Below, one piece after another: positions 24,682 to 34,950 of a DNA stretch of 64,000 bases. Under the pieces are notes generated by a model. That model saw only the letters and a program-made list of their open reading frames with translations, was not told the DNA's origin and ran no database searches. The stretch comes from Methanolobus sp. (lineage in GTDB: Archaea > Halobacteriota > Methanosarcinia > Methanosarcinales > Methanosarcinaceae). Both the position numbers and the translations under genes were made by a program. The stretch covers positions 186,001-250,000 of the forward strand of contig JARVGJ010000001.1 of assembly GCA_029762595.1 (NCBI GenBank), given 5' to 3'. Position 1 is the stretch's first letter; the number at the start of each line of letters is the position of its first letter.

Positions 24682-25371
24682 ATGAGAGTACTGATCATTT
24701 CAGATATCCACGGAAACAAAGAAGCTCTTGACTCTGTCATGGCAATACAGCACGACAGCGTGGTCTGCCTTGGAGACCTTGTAGACTATGGCCCCTCACC
24801 CGGCGAATGCATCGATCTGCTCAGGAGAGAGAATATCCCGGCCATCCGGGGAAACCATGATAATGCAGTGGCTTTTGGAGTTGAATGCGGTTGTGGTTAT
24901 GAATATAAACATCTCTCCATAGCAACAAGGGAATACACTGTTAAGATCCTGAATGATGCACAGATGGACTTTCTGCGCAACTTGCCTATGAAACTTGAAT
25001 GGAAAGAGAATGGAAAGAAGCTCTACTTCACACATGGCAGTCCCTTGTCCTTCTATGATTACATCAAACCGGATACCCCCGAAGAAACAGTAAAGGAGTA
25101 CATAAAAAATGTAGACGCAGATTTCATATTCATAGGCCATTCACATCTTCCCTTCATAAGGAAAGTAGAAGATGTGACCCTTATCAATCCTGGTGCTGTG
25201 GGGCAGCCAAGGGACGGAGATATCCGTGCAAGCTGTGCGGTCTTTGATACAGAAACATCAGCTACAAAGCTCATCAGGATCGAATATGACATGGAGGCAG
25301 TTTATTACAAGATCGGCAAGAACATGCCTCATGCAGATGAGCTTATCGCTATATTGAAGAGAGGAAAATAG
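24682..25371 (+). CDS. Metallophosphoesterase (YfcE/MJ0936-like)
   Basis: The 229-residue calcineurin-like phosphoesterase has the motifs DIHGN near 10, GDLVDYGP near 34, GNHD near 60, and the His residues in FTHGSP and GHSHLPF near 150; NPGAVGQPRDG closes the site. It binds two metals and cleaves phosphodiesters or monoesters of unknown identity. It starts 25 bp after arsP and is followed in the same direction by thiol proteins. Whether it acts in arsenic response or only lies in the operon is unclear. Confidence 0.9.
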   Translation: MRVLIISDIHGNKEALDSVMAIQHDSVVCLGDLVDYGPSPGECIDLLRRENIPAIRGNHDNAVAFGVECGCGYEYKHLSIATREYTVKILNDAQMDFLRNLPMKLEWKENGKKLYFTHGSPLSFYDYIKPDTPEETVKEYIKNVDADFIFIGHSHLPFIRKVEDVTLINPGAVGQPRDGDIRASCAVFDTETSATKLIRIEYDMEAVYYKIGKNMPHADELIAILKRGK

Positions 25372-25413
25372 AATAATAGTTATCATTAAATGAAATTCTC
25401 AAAAGGTGATAGA

Positions 25414-25644
25414 ATGAAAATAGAAATTCTTGGATCAGGTTGTGCAAAGTGTAAGAAGACAAAGGAAATAGTTGAGCAGGCAGTTGCTGAACTTGGCATC
25501 GATGCAGAAGTCGTTAAGGTGGAAGATATGAATGCTGCCCTTGACTACGGTGTGATGATCACACCCGCCGTTGTTGTAGATGGCGATGTGAAAGTTGCAG
25601 GAAAGGTCCCTACGCTGGATAAAGTAAAGGAATGGCTATCATGA
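25414..25644 (+). CDS. Small thioredoxin/glutaredoxin-like redox protein
   Basis: The 76-residue protein (KIEILGSGCAKCKKTKEIVEQ) carries the redox motif CAKC at 10-13 and MITPAVVVDGDV with the cis-Pro, as in the MTH895 family of small archaeal thioredoxin-like proteins. The frame opens at 25390, but ATG 25414 has AAAGGTGAT 5 nt upstream. Its TGA overlaps the next ATG (ATGA at 25641-25644), so translation is coupled. In this island it may reduce arsenic- or methyl-transfer partners. Confidence 0.88.
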   Translation: MKIEILGSGCAKCKKTKEIVEQAVAELGIDAEVVKVEDMNAALDYGVMITPAVVVDGDVKVAGKVPTLDKVKEWLS

Positions 25645-26066
25645 TTTCAAAAAATAGAGGATATACCATAGCAGAAGATATAAAAATGACAGAAGGGGTC
25701 AAGTGTTCATGTGAAGCAGCGATAATTGGATTATATGCATGTGCAGGCGGTTCCAATGTAGGTCAGATGGCAAACAAGGTCGCAGTTGAGCTTACTAAAC
25801 ATGGAAAAGGAAAGATAATGTGTACCGTGGGTGTCGGTGGTCAGGTCCCGGGTATAATAAAGAGTACTGAAGGGACCGATGAGATCATTGCCATTGACGG
25901 CTGCCCCCTCCTATGTGCAAAGAAGTCACTGGAGCTTTCAGGTTTCACAGTGGACAAGAGCATAGTGATAAGCGAACTTGGAATGAAGAAGGGCGGAAAC
26001 CTGGACCTGGAAGAAAGCGATGTCATTGAGATGATGAGTAAAGTAGAGACCGCTTTGGGCAATTGA
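25641..26066 (+). CDS. DGC-type putative zinc-binding protein
   Basis: The 141-residue protein shows CSCEAAIIGLYACAGGSNVGQMANKVAVEL near the start and IIAIDGCPLLCAKKSLELSG near 85-103, with the D-G-C motif that names the family, plus a third Cys in GKIMCTVG. These Cys could bind a metal or metalloid. DGC proteins are often encoded near arsenic or mercury genes, but their activity is unknown. ATG 25632 is possible; ATG 25641 overlapping the upstream stop is preferred. Confidence 0.82.
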   Translation: MISKNRGYTIAEDIKMTEGVKCSCEAAIIGLYACAGGSNVGQMANKVAVELTKHGKGKIMCTVGVGGQVPGIIKSTEGTDEIIAIDGCPLLCAKKSLELSGFTVDKSIVISELGMKKGGNLDLEESDVIEMMSKVETALGN

Positions 26067-26116
26067 AACAGAAATGAATAAAATAACCAGCCATACAGTT
26101 CATAAAGGTGTATTCC

Positions 26117-26764
26117 ATGGCTGCAACAGACTCAGCAGATACTAATAACTGGCCTGTAGAAGATGGCGATTATGTGATAGGGGACCCTGAATGCCCGGTT
26201 GCTGTGGTAACACTTGCCTCTGACTATAGGAATATGGCTTGCACCCATGATCCTTATGCAGATGAATCACATCGGGCAGAGGAAGCACTAACCCCTGACT
26301 CCAGAAAGCCTTGCCTGCAGAACTACGCAATATGCGGCACATGTTTTACTGAGAACTTCGGGATCCAGAAAGTAATCATCAATGTACTTTCAAACCCCAG
26401 AATCAACTGCCTGATAGTCTGCGGCAAAGAAAGCAAACACTTTGCAGGCCAGTCCATCATGGCACTTGTGGATAACGGGGTTTCGACCATGGGTGGCTAT
26501 AAAATAATAATCGGCTCAAAGGGCGTTATCCCTTATCTTGATGAGATCCCCATGACCGCAATTAATAGCTTTCTGAAGGAGATTGAAGTTATAGATCTTA
26601 TAGATACCACTGATCCGGAAACTATTCAGAAGGCGATAGACTCCTGCAAGCTTAAGGAAAGAAGTGAAGCCAGAGAATATCCAATGCCACAAATCGACGA
26701 GAATAGCTGGATTAAGTATGAGAATATGATTCAGCAGAACGTCATGTCTAAAATGAAGAAATGA
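26117..26764 (+). CDS. Stand-alone MtrA-like corrinoid-binding domain protein
   Basis: The 215-residue soluble protein aligns with the cytoplasmic domain of MtrA, the corrinoid subunit of methyl-H4MPT:CoM methyltransferase: NWPVEDGDYVIGDPECPVAVVTLAS at 11-35, TENFGIQKVIINVLSNPRINCLIVCGKE near 78-105, H108 in KHFAGQS at the place of the cobalt-ligating His, and IEVIDLIDTTDPETI. The C-terminal membrane helix of MtrA is missing. Unlike MtrA it has an insertion with ACTHDPYADESH and CLQNYAICGTC (extra Cys). AGGTG precedes ATG 26117. It probably accepts methyl groups on a corrinoid; the donor is unknown. Confidence 0.82.
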   Translation: MAATDSADTNNWPVEDGDYVIGDPECPVAVVTLASDYRNMACTHDPYADESHRAEEALTPDSRKPCLQNYAICGTCFTENFGIQKVIINVLSNPRINCLIVCGKESKHFAGQSIMALVDNGVSTMGGYKIIIGSKGVIPYLDEIPMTAINSFLKEIEVIDLIDTTDPETIQKAIDSCKLKERSEAREYPMPQIDENSWIKYENMIQQNVMSKMKK

Positions 26765-26913
26765 AGAAGATAAAGAAAAGTTTTCCTGACAAACAGTGCA
26801 TTGAGGATTGTGATGTGGAGTTAAATTCAGAAAGGAGATTTGCACAAGAAGGTACCACACCAGCCGAAAAAGCACAGAGAATCTGGCGTGAGTACGGCAT
26901 AATAAAAATCTAA
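26761..26913 (+). CDS. 50-residue protein translationally coupled to the MtrA-like gene
   Basis: ATG 26761 overlaps the MtrA-like stop (ATGA). The product starts MKKIKKSFPDKQCIEDCDVE, has two Cys four residues apart (C-x3-C) and ends KAQRIWREYGIIKI. It is basic, soluble, and has a predicted helical C-terminal half. No family comes to mind. Coupling and a codon pattern like the neighbours argue that it is real; it could be a small partner of the corrinoid protein. Confidence 0.6.
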   Translation: MKKIKKSFPDKQCIEDCDVELNSERRFAQEGTTPAEKAQRIWREYGIIKI

Positions 26914-27016
26914 AAGAAGGAACTTGAAAGCAAAAAAGATGAATCTGGTTTCAGCGTAGAAGAGGAATGATCATCTTTGAAATAACTTTCTTTCTCCATT
27001 TAACTCGTTTCAAAAG

Positions 27017-27046
27017 CATAAATACAACTTCATGCAATAGTTGTAT
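27017..27046. promoter_or_regulatory. Promoter with a 25-bp palindrome overlapping the TATA box
   Basis: ATACAACT (27022-27029) and AGTTGTAT (27039-27046) are perfect 8-bp arms separated by 9 bp. The left arm overlaps the TATA box CATAAATAC (27017-27025). A leader of about 55 nt with GGGAGG then precedes ATG 27103. Confidence 0.5.
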
Positions 27047-27102
27047 GAGGGGTTATGATTGCTGTAAGGCCTCAACTGAACAGTACTAAGGGAGGATTAT
27101 AC

Positions 27103-27690
27103 ATGGAACGTGAGAATATCATTAATAATGTAAAAAATGTTATTGGCCATATGAAGGGGGTAGAAACCACCTATTTACTCAATGAAGAGGATCGTGGGAT
27201 TGTCAGGGAACTTGAGAAGAAAGCTGATGAGATGACCTTAATGGGACTTGGCAGGGGTGACAACAAAGGTGTTAAGGCGGTCCTTAAAAATAATGTGGTC
27301 TTCGCTTTTACCACAAACATGGACTTTAAATGGCCCGAGGGACCAAATATAATCCTCATGCACGGTGAGCGTGTTGTAGGCCAGGACCTTGACGATGAGG
27401 CTAAACTCGAGGAAATGAAGGCATGCAAGGATAAACTCGTGATTGCTAACATTGTCATATACGACACCAGTGTCCTCAAAGGAATGGATGCCAAGACCAA
27501 TCCGTTGGTCGTTGTAATGCCACCGAAGACCTGTAAGGAAGTAGAGTATGTAGATAAAGTGTGCAATGTAATCCTCGCATCACCTTCCACGCCAAGTGAT
27601 GAATATCTGAAGGGGAAAATGGGACTTGAATATCTCCACGGGAAAGGTACTTTCCTTCTGGGATTCGATTTTGATTCCTCGTGCAGTTAA
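27103..27690 (+). CDS. Uncharacterised 195-residue archaeal protein of the arsenic/corrinoid island
   Basis: GGGAGG (27089-27094) gives a clear start at ATG 27103 rather than the open frame from 27055. The protein is soluble and alpha/beta: a helical N-terminal part (NVKNVIGHMKGVETTYLL, LEKKADEMTLMGLGRGDNKG), strands VVFAFTTNMDF and NIILMHGERVVG, then LVIANIVIYDTSV and PLVVVMPPKTCKEVEYVDKV, ending in GTFLLGFDFDSSCS with a terminal Cys. I do not recognise the family. It lies between the coupled 50-residue gene and the HTH-FeS gene, under its own palindromic promoter. Confidence 0.75.
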   Translation: MERENIINNVKNVIGHMKGVETTYLLNEEDRGIVRELEKKADEMTLMGLGRGDNKGVKAVLKNNVVFAFTTNMDFKWPEGPNIILMHGERVVGQDLDDEAKLEEMKACKDKLVIANIVIYDTSVLKGMDAKTNPLVVVMPPKTCKEVEYVDKVCNVILASPSTPSDEYLKGKMGLEYLHGKGTFLLGFDFDSSCS

Positions 27691-27762
27691 AATATCCAGA
27701 TGCCTGCATTGGAACTAAAAAGTGAATGATAAGACCTTAATTAAAAAATAGAGGACATAAAC

Positions 27763-28560
27763 ATGCCCGGATCCCCTGAAGAGATGAAACTGGTGAGCAA
27801 CGCCATGTCAAACGCTACCAGAAGAAAAATAATGACCTTGCTCAAAGACAGCAGCATGTCCAGGGAAGATATGAGTAAGGCCATAGGCCAGACCATGCTG
27901 GACTACCATTTACAGCTCCTGCAACAGGCAGGACTGACAGAGATCAGGGGTGAAAAACTTGAGTTGACCGATTTTGGAAGGAATATGCTGGAACCAAGGA
28001 ACAAAAAGCCTGTTGAGCCAAAAAAAGATCTTCTGGGAACAAAACCCATAGAAGTAATGGAGATCAGGCAGTTCCTTCCGTGCATAGCTGATAATAGCAA
28101 ATACCGGATAATTGCCCGTATGGAACCTCCTCTGGACGGAGCAGTTAAATTGCTTGAACCACTTTTCCCCAGGGCCAGATATTCAGAGAACCTTGGTGTG
28201 CTGATCATCCAGAAAGGGAGCATCATTATAACTGTCTATTCCACAGGCAATGTGACCATGACCATGATATCCGATACCGATGAGGCAGAAGAGATACTCA
28301 ACGATCTAATGAAAAGTATTAACGATGCTATCGGGAAGGGAATAAAAGCACCCCCCGCAGATAAGGCAAGGGTGGATCACAATGAGATATACAAGTACCT
28401 CCCGGGGACTAACTGCCGTATTTGCGGTGAACAGAGCTGTTATTCCTTTGCTATCCGGCTCATGGCAAAAGAAACGACGCTGAATAAATGCACACCTCTG
28501 CACGAGGAAAGATATGGCGTCAACCGGGAGTATTTGCAAGTTCTTTTAGAATACCTGTAA
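27763..28560 (+). CDS. ArsR-type HTH protein with C-terminal CFeSP-like 4Fe-4S domain
   Basis: The 265-residue protein has a winged helix at ~5-85 (SNATRRKIMTLLKDSSMSRED, DYHLQLLQQAGL), a central alpha/beta domain (YRIIARMEPPLDGAVKLLEPLFPRARYS, VLIIQKGSIIITVYSTGNVTMTMI, each in shorter units), and a C-terminal four-Cys motif LPGTNCRICGEQSCYSFAIRL followed by KCTPL. The C-x2-C-x4-C-x(n)-C pattern is that of Fe-S domains in corrinoid iron-sulfur proteins and corrinoid reductive activators. It may couple redox state of a corrinoid to gene control. The next gene is an ACR3-like carrier. Confidence 0.8.
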   Translation: MPGSPEEMKLVSNAMSNATRRKIMTLLKDSSMSREDMSKAIGQTMLDYHLQLLQQAGLTEIRGEKLELTDFGRNMLEPRNKKPVEPKKDLLGTKPIEVMEIRQFLPCIADNSKYRIIARMEPPLDGAVKLLEPLFPRARYSENLGVLIIQKGSIIITVYSTGNVTMTMISDTDEAEEILNDLMKSINDAIGKGIKAPPADKARVDHNEIYKYLPGTNCRICGEQSCYSFAIRLMAKETTLNKCTPLHEERYGVNREYLQVLLEYL

Positions 28561-28664
28561 AATATAGCACAGGTCATTCCTGCATACAGGAACAATTATA
28601 TAAAAAAACGTAATGCATTTAATCACTTTTTACATAAGCCGTTCTTTTAGCCGGATGAAAGATC

Positions 28665-29642
28665 ATGAGCTCTATTGAAAAATACCAGTCCATATTTATA
28701 TTGGTATCAGTTGCTGTAGGTCTTATCCTTGGCCAAAGCACAATTGCCCGAAACTATGCTGACCTTTTCATCGTTCCTTTTCTAATGGCGATGTTGCTTG
28801 GGATATTTTTACAGGTCCCTCTCAGACAGCTGGGAAAATCCTTTAAGAACTGGAGGTTTGCAGGTATAAGCGCTGGGATCAATTTCATATTCAATCCATT
28901 GCTGGCCTTTTTCCTGGGATTTCTGTTCTTAAGGGACACGCCTGCATTGTGGATAGGATTTATCATGCTCATGGTCACTCCCTGCACAGACTGGTATCTG
29001 CTCTTCACAGGAATTGCACGGGGTAACGTAACCCTGTCAGCATCCATCCTTCCCATGAACCTGATCCTGCAGCTGGTCTTATTACCCGTGTACCTCTTGA
29101 TCTTTGCAGGGACCATTGCAACCATTGACCCCTCTCTGCTTATGCAAAGTGTCATCCTTGTCCTGTTAATACCCTTTGTTGGCTCCCTTTTCACAAAGAC
29201 AATCGTTCCCGGAATAAAAGGAGAATACTGGCTTGAAAAAAATGTTTTCCAAAAACTTGACCATGTACAGTTCATCTTCCTCAACCTTGCCATTGTGTCC
29301 ATGTTTGCATCCCAGGGAGAACAACTGGTCCAAAACCCCCTGATACTGCTAAAACTGATCACTCCGGTCCTGCTGTTCTTTGTGATAGTGTTCATTGCCG
29401 GACAGATAGTTGGTAGATATCTTGGTTTTTCATACCAGGACACAGCCAGCCTTAACCTGACAACCCTTGCACGCAATTCCCCGATAGTCCTGGCCATCGC
29501 ACTTACAGCCTTCCCGCAGGAGCCTTTGATAGCACTGGCACTTGTTATAGGACCGCTTATAGAGCTGCCAGTGCTTGGCATCATAGCCCATACACTCTTG
29601 TGGATCAGAAAAGGATGGGATTGTAAGGATGATGTCTGCTGA
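28665..29642 (+). CDS. ACR3-like arsenite/bile-acid-symporter family carrier, paralogue 1
   Basis: The 325-residue membrane protein has about ten helices of the BASS/ACR3 superfamily. The key helix 4 reads LMVTPCTDWYLLFTGIARGN near 100-120, keeping the PCT core with the functional Cys, and the helix 9 region reads LTTLARNSPIVLAIALTAFP. It is less like classical ACR3 than the second carrier at 31 kb (TPCTDW here, APCTAMVLVW there), so the substrate may be a different arsenical or anion. Confidence 0.8.
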   Translation: MSSIEKYQSIFILVSVAVGLILGQSTIARNYADLFIVPFLMAMLLGIFLQVPLRQLGKSFKNWRFAGISAGINFIFNPLLAFFLGFLFLRDTPALWIGFIMLMVTPCTDWYLLFTGIARGNVTLSASILPMNLILQLVLLPVYLLIFAGTIATIDPSLLMQSVILVLLIPFVGSLFTKTIVPGIKGEYWLEKNVFQKLDHVQFIFLNLAIVSMFASQGEQLVQNPLILLKLITPVLLFFVIVFIAGQIVGRYLGFSYQDTASLNLTTLARNSPIVLAIALTAFPQEPLIALALVIGPLIELPVLGIIAHTLLWIRKGWDCKDDVC

Positions 29643-29682
29643 TTATGTTTGCCATGTCCCCGGAATCTGGGAAAGAGCGGAA

Positions 29683-30015
29683 CTACGCTTCCCTTATAAG
29701 CATTTGACGAACTTCAGGATCAAGACGGTAATACGTGTATCTTGAGCTTTTGAAAGACTCCACAACACCCTTTTCTTTCATGACAGAGAGATGATGGGAT
29801 ACAAGGTTCTGTTTTTCCTTTAACGCGTGGACCAGTGCCTCAACGCAGTAATCCTGTTTCAAAAGGTGGTACGCTATCCTTAACCTTATTGGATTGCCCA
29901 GTACCTTGAAAACATTGCACATATGCTCAATTTCATCGTAATCCAGAGCAATCTCATGTTCAAGATCCTGCTCCCATTCCTCTTTCAGCTCCTTATCGGC
30001 AGGACAGCATTTCAT
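29683..30015 (-). CDS. arsR: ArsR-family transcriptional regulator
   Basis: The 110-residue winged-helix protein has MCNVFKVLGNPIRLRIAYHLL near 35-55, recognition helix NLVSHHLSVMKEKGVVE and wing SSRYTYYRLDPE. Cys at CCPAD (residues 3-4), C33 and C57 (DYCVEAL) could bind As(III). It is divergent from the double-Usp/ACR3 gene pair. The nearest TATA box (ATATATAAG, about 30041-30049 on the minus strand) is at leaderless distance, and the start lacks a Shine-Dalgarno sequence. Confidence 0.88.
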   Translation of the reverse strand: MKCCPADKELKEEWEQDLEHEIALDYDEIEHMCNVFKVLGNPIRLRIAYHLLKQDYCVEALVHALKEKQNLVSHHLSVMKEKGVVESFKSSRYTYYRLDPEVRQMLIREA

Positions 30016-30052
30016 GGATTAAAAAAGAAAATCAAAGCTTATATATGTATTC

Positions 30053-30072
30053 ATATCAAAATGTTTTGATAT
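30053..30072. promoter_or_regulatory. 20-bp palindrome ATATCAAAA-TG-TTTTGATAT between divergent arsR and usp/acr3 genes
   Basis: Nine-base perfect arms surround a TG centre. It lies just upstream of the arsR TATA box and before a plus-strand TATA candidate (CTTATATTC, about 30084-30092), the normal place for an ArsR site that controls both directions. A half-site (TTGATATGATA) recurs at 30114-30124. Confidence 0.6.
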
Positions 30073-30163
30073 AGAGCATTTGACCTTATATTCAAAGACT
30101 GAATAAAACATATTGATATGATAGATGTTTGTGTCCTGTTTGAACAACATAGCAGAGGGAAAC

Positions 30164-31018
30164 ATGATAAAGACCATACTTGTACCTACAGACTTTACCA
30201 TTGAAAGCGAGGAACTTCTTTCCTGTGTCGGTGAGCTGAAAAGTGTCGGCCTGGAAAAAGTGATACTATTACACGTTGTAGACATATTTCAGGCCCAGGG
30301 ACTCGCACCGATGTTTGAAGAAAATGCAAAGAAAAGGATAGAGGACTACAGGCAACTGATGGATGAAATGGGAGTTGATGCCAGCACGCTTGTTGTGGAA
30401 GGGGATGTTAAAAAGACCATTGCCAGGATTGCCGATGAGGAAAATGTCGACTGCATAGTCATGGGAGCGACCACTTCAGGGCTTATCAAAAGCCTTCGCA
30501 TAGGCAGAACAACAGAATATATATCCCGCAGATCAGGAAAGATCATTCTCATTGAAAAGTACAACATCATCACTGAAAATGAGGAAGACATAAGCAGGAA
30601 AGCATGTTCAGCCAAATTTTCAAAGGTAATGCTACCTGTTGACTTCTCTGAGAACTCAAAAATAATACTGGATGAAATAAAGGATTTTACAGACATCATT
30701 GATGAGATCGTATTTGTACATGTAGTAGAGAAGGCAAAGAACGAAAAAGAACTCCATAACAAGAAAAATGAAAGTATGAAGCTTCTCTCTGAGCTGGGAA
30801 AAGAGCTTGAGGACGTGATAAAGATAAAATATGCCGTAACCGAAGGGGAAGCTTCAGAATCAATAGACAGGCTTTCAGAAGAGATGGATGTCACCCTAAT
30901 AGCGATAACAACACATGGAATGGGATCTTTTAAGGACATATTGCTTGGAAGTACTGCAGAGAACCTGCTTAGAAGAACAAAGAGACCATTGCTTCTGATC
31001 CCTGTTAAAGACAGATGA
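30164..31018 (+). CDS. Tandem universal stress protein (two Usp domains)
   Basis: The 284-residue protein contains two Usp domains, about 1-140 (IKTILVPTDFTIESEE ... GATTSGLIKSLRIGRTTEYI) and 155-284 (SKVMLPVDFSENSKI ... THGMGSFKDILLGSTAENLLRRT). Only the second keeps the full ATP-binding G-x2-G-x9-G-S pattern; the first is degenerate. The frame opens at 30125; ATG 30164 is preferred, with an AGAGGGA site. It precedes the ACR3 gene by 20 bp and is probably co-expressed with it under ArsR control. Confidence 0.87.
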   Translation: MIKTILVPTDFTIESEELLSCVGELKSVGLEKVILLHVVDIFQAQGLAPMFEENAKKRIEDYRQLMDEMGVDASTLVVEGDVKKTIARIADEENVDCIVMGATTSGLIKSLRIGRTTEYISRRSGKIILIEKYNIITENEEDISRKACSAKFSKVMLPVDFSENSKIILDEIKDFTDIIDEIVFVHVVEKAKNEKELHNKKNESMKLLSELGKELEDVIKIKYAVTEGEASESIDRLSEEMDVTLIAITTHGMGSFKDILLGSTAENLLRRTKRPLLLIPVKDR

Positions 31019-31037
31019 AACGTGAAAGGTGACAAAA

Positions 31038-32093
31038 ATGGAAGAAGAAAGAGAATTGGATTTTTTCAGTAAGTATCTGTCCATATGGGTTGCCATATGT
31101 ATTGTAATGGGTACTGCAATAGGGTACCTTTCCCCCTCATTTGCACAATATCTTAGCGGCATGGAGCTTGCAAATGTATCCATTCCCATAGCAGTGGTCC
31201 TGCTTATAATGATGTACCCTATAATGCTCAAGATCAATTTTGAAGAGGTACTGAATGTCAGGAAAAACTCAAAACCTCTTACACTTACGCTTATTGTTAA
31301 CTGGGCCATCAAGCCTTTTACTATGACCTTGATCGCATGGTTGTTCATGAGCATTATCTTTGCCGACCTCATACCGCCTGTGCTGCAGGAAGAATACATC
31401 GCAGGCATGATATTGCTTGGGCTTGCTCCATGTACGGCAATGGTCCTTGTGTGGACCTATCTGGCAAGAAGTAATATCAATTACGCATTGGTGCAGGTCT
31501 CTGTAAATGACCTTCTGATACTCGTACTGTTCGCACCCCTTGGAGCACTACTTGTAGGAGTGACAACAAGTTTTCCGGTACCTATATTGACCATATTCTT
31601 CTCAGTATTGTTCTATGTAGCGATTCCACTGTCCCTTGCAGTCATCACAAGACATGTCGCAATAAAAAGAAAAGGTATTTCCTGGCTGGAGAACAACCTT
31701 ATACAGAAAATAGAATGGGTTACTCCGGCAGGTCTTCTTATAACCCTGGTCCTTATATTTATATTCCAGGGTGACAAGATAATCAATTATCCCCTGCACA
31801 TAGTATTGATAGCCATACCGTTGATAATTCAGACATACCTGATATTCTTCATAGCCTACCTGGGAGCCCGGAAACTAAAGATACCATATCAGGAAGCTGC
31901 ACCTTCTACATTCATCGGTGCCAGCAACTTCTTTGAACTGGCAGTGGCTGTGGCCCTTATACTATTTGGAGCAGGATCAGGAGCAACACTGGCAACTGTA
32001 GTAGGAGTACTTGTGGAAGTGCCCATTATGCTGCACCTTGTGAGCATAATGAAAAAGAACAAAGCAAAATTTGATTTTGAGACTGGAAATTGA
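31038..32093 (+). CDS. acr3: ACR3-type arsenite efflux carrier, paralogue 2
   Basis: The 351-residue protein has ten membrane helices and the classical ACR3 motif LGLAPCTAMVLVWTYLARSN near 133-152 with the essential Cys, plus FEEVLNVRKNSKPL in an early loop and ASNFFELAVAVALILFG near 295. It exports As(III)-thiol-free arsenite using the proton gradient. GTG 31029 is in frame, but ATG 31038 has the better spacing to GGTG. It pairs with the double-Usp gene. Confidence 0.92.
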   Translation: MEEERELDFFSKYLSIWVAICIVMGTAIGYLSPSFAQYLSGMELANVSIPIAVVLLIMMYPIMLKINFEEVLNVRKNSKPLTLTLIVNWAIKPFTMTLIAWLFMSIIFADLIPPVLQEEYIAGMILLGLAPCTAMVLVWTYLARSNINYALVQVSVNDLLILVLFAPLGALLVGVTTSFPVPILTIFFSVLFYVAIPLSLAVITRHVAIKRKGISWLENNLIQKIEWVTPAGLLITLVLIFIFQGDKIINYPLHIVLIAIPLIIQTYLIFFIAYLGARKLKIPYQEAAPSTFIGASNFFELAVAVALILFGAGSGATLATVVGVLVEVPIMLHLVSIMKKNKAKFDFETGN

Positions 32094-32194
32094 CCAGCGA
32101 ATGAGAAGAGTTATGATCGCATAACTACCTTCTCATTCATTAGTACAAAGATACATGTATTATTACATCAGTACAAAAATAGTAAAATGAACGC

Positions 32195-33752
<1,558 letters not shown>

Positions 33753-33775
33753 TAACTGCCTCCGACGTTTTTTGA

Positions 33776-34768
<993 letters not shown>

Positions 34769-34950
34769 CTAAAGTGTGTTCTTATTCAGGTATCTATACA
34801 TATTTAAAACTTTGTTGGTTCGACACCGGAAAAGAATATATAAAAATATACTTTTGTCCTCAAAAATATATCCACCAGTGAACAGAACTGCAATGCAAAA
34901 CCATATTTAAAAAATGAACATGCATTTACCGATACAGATATATCCGGTAA

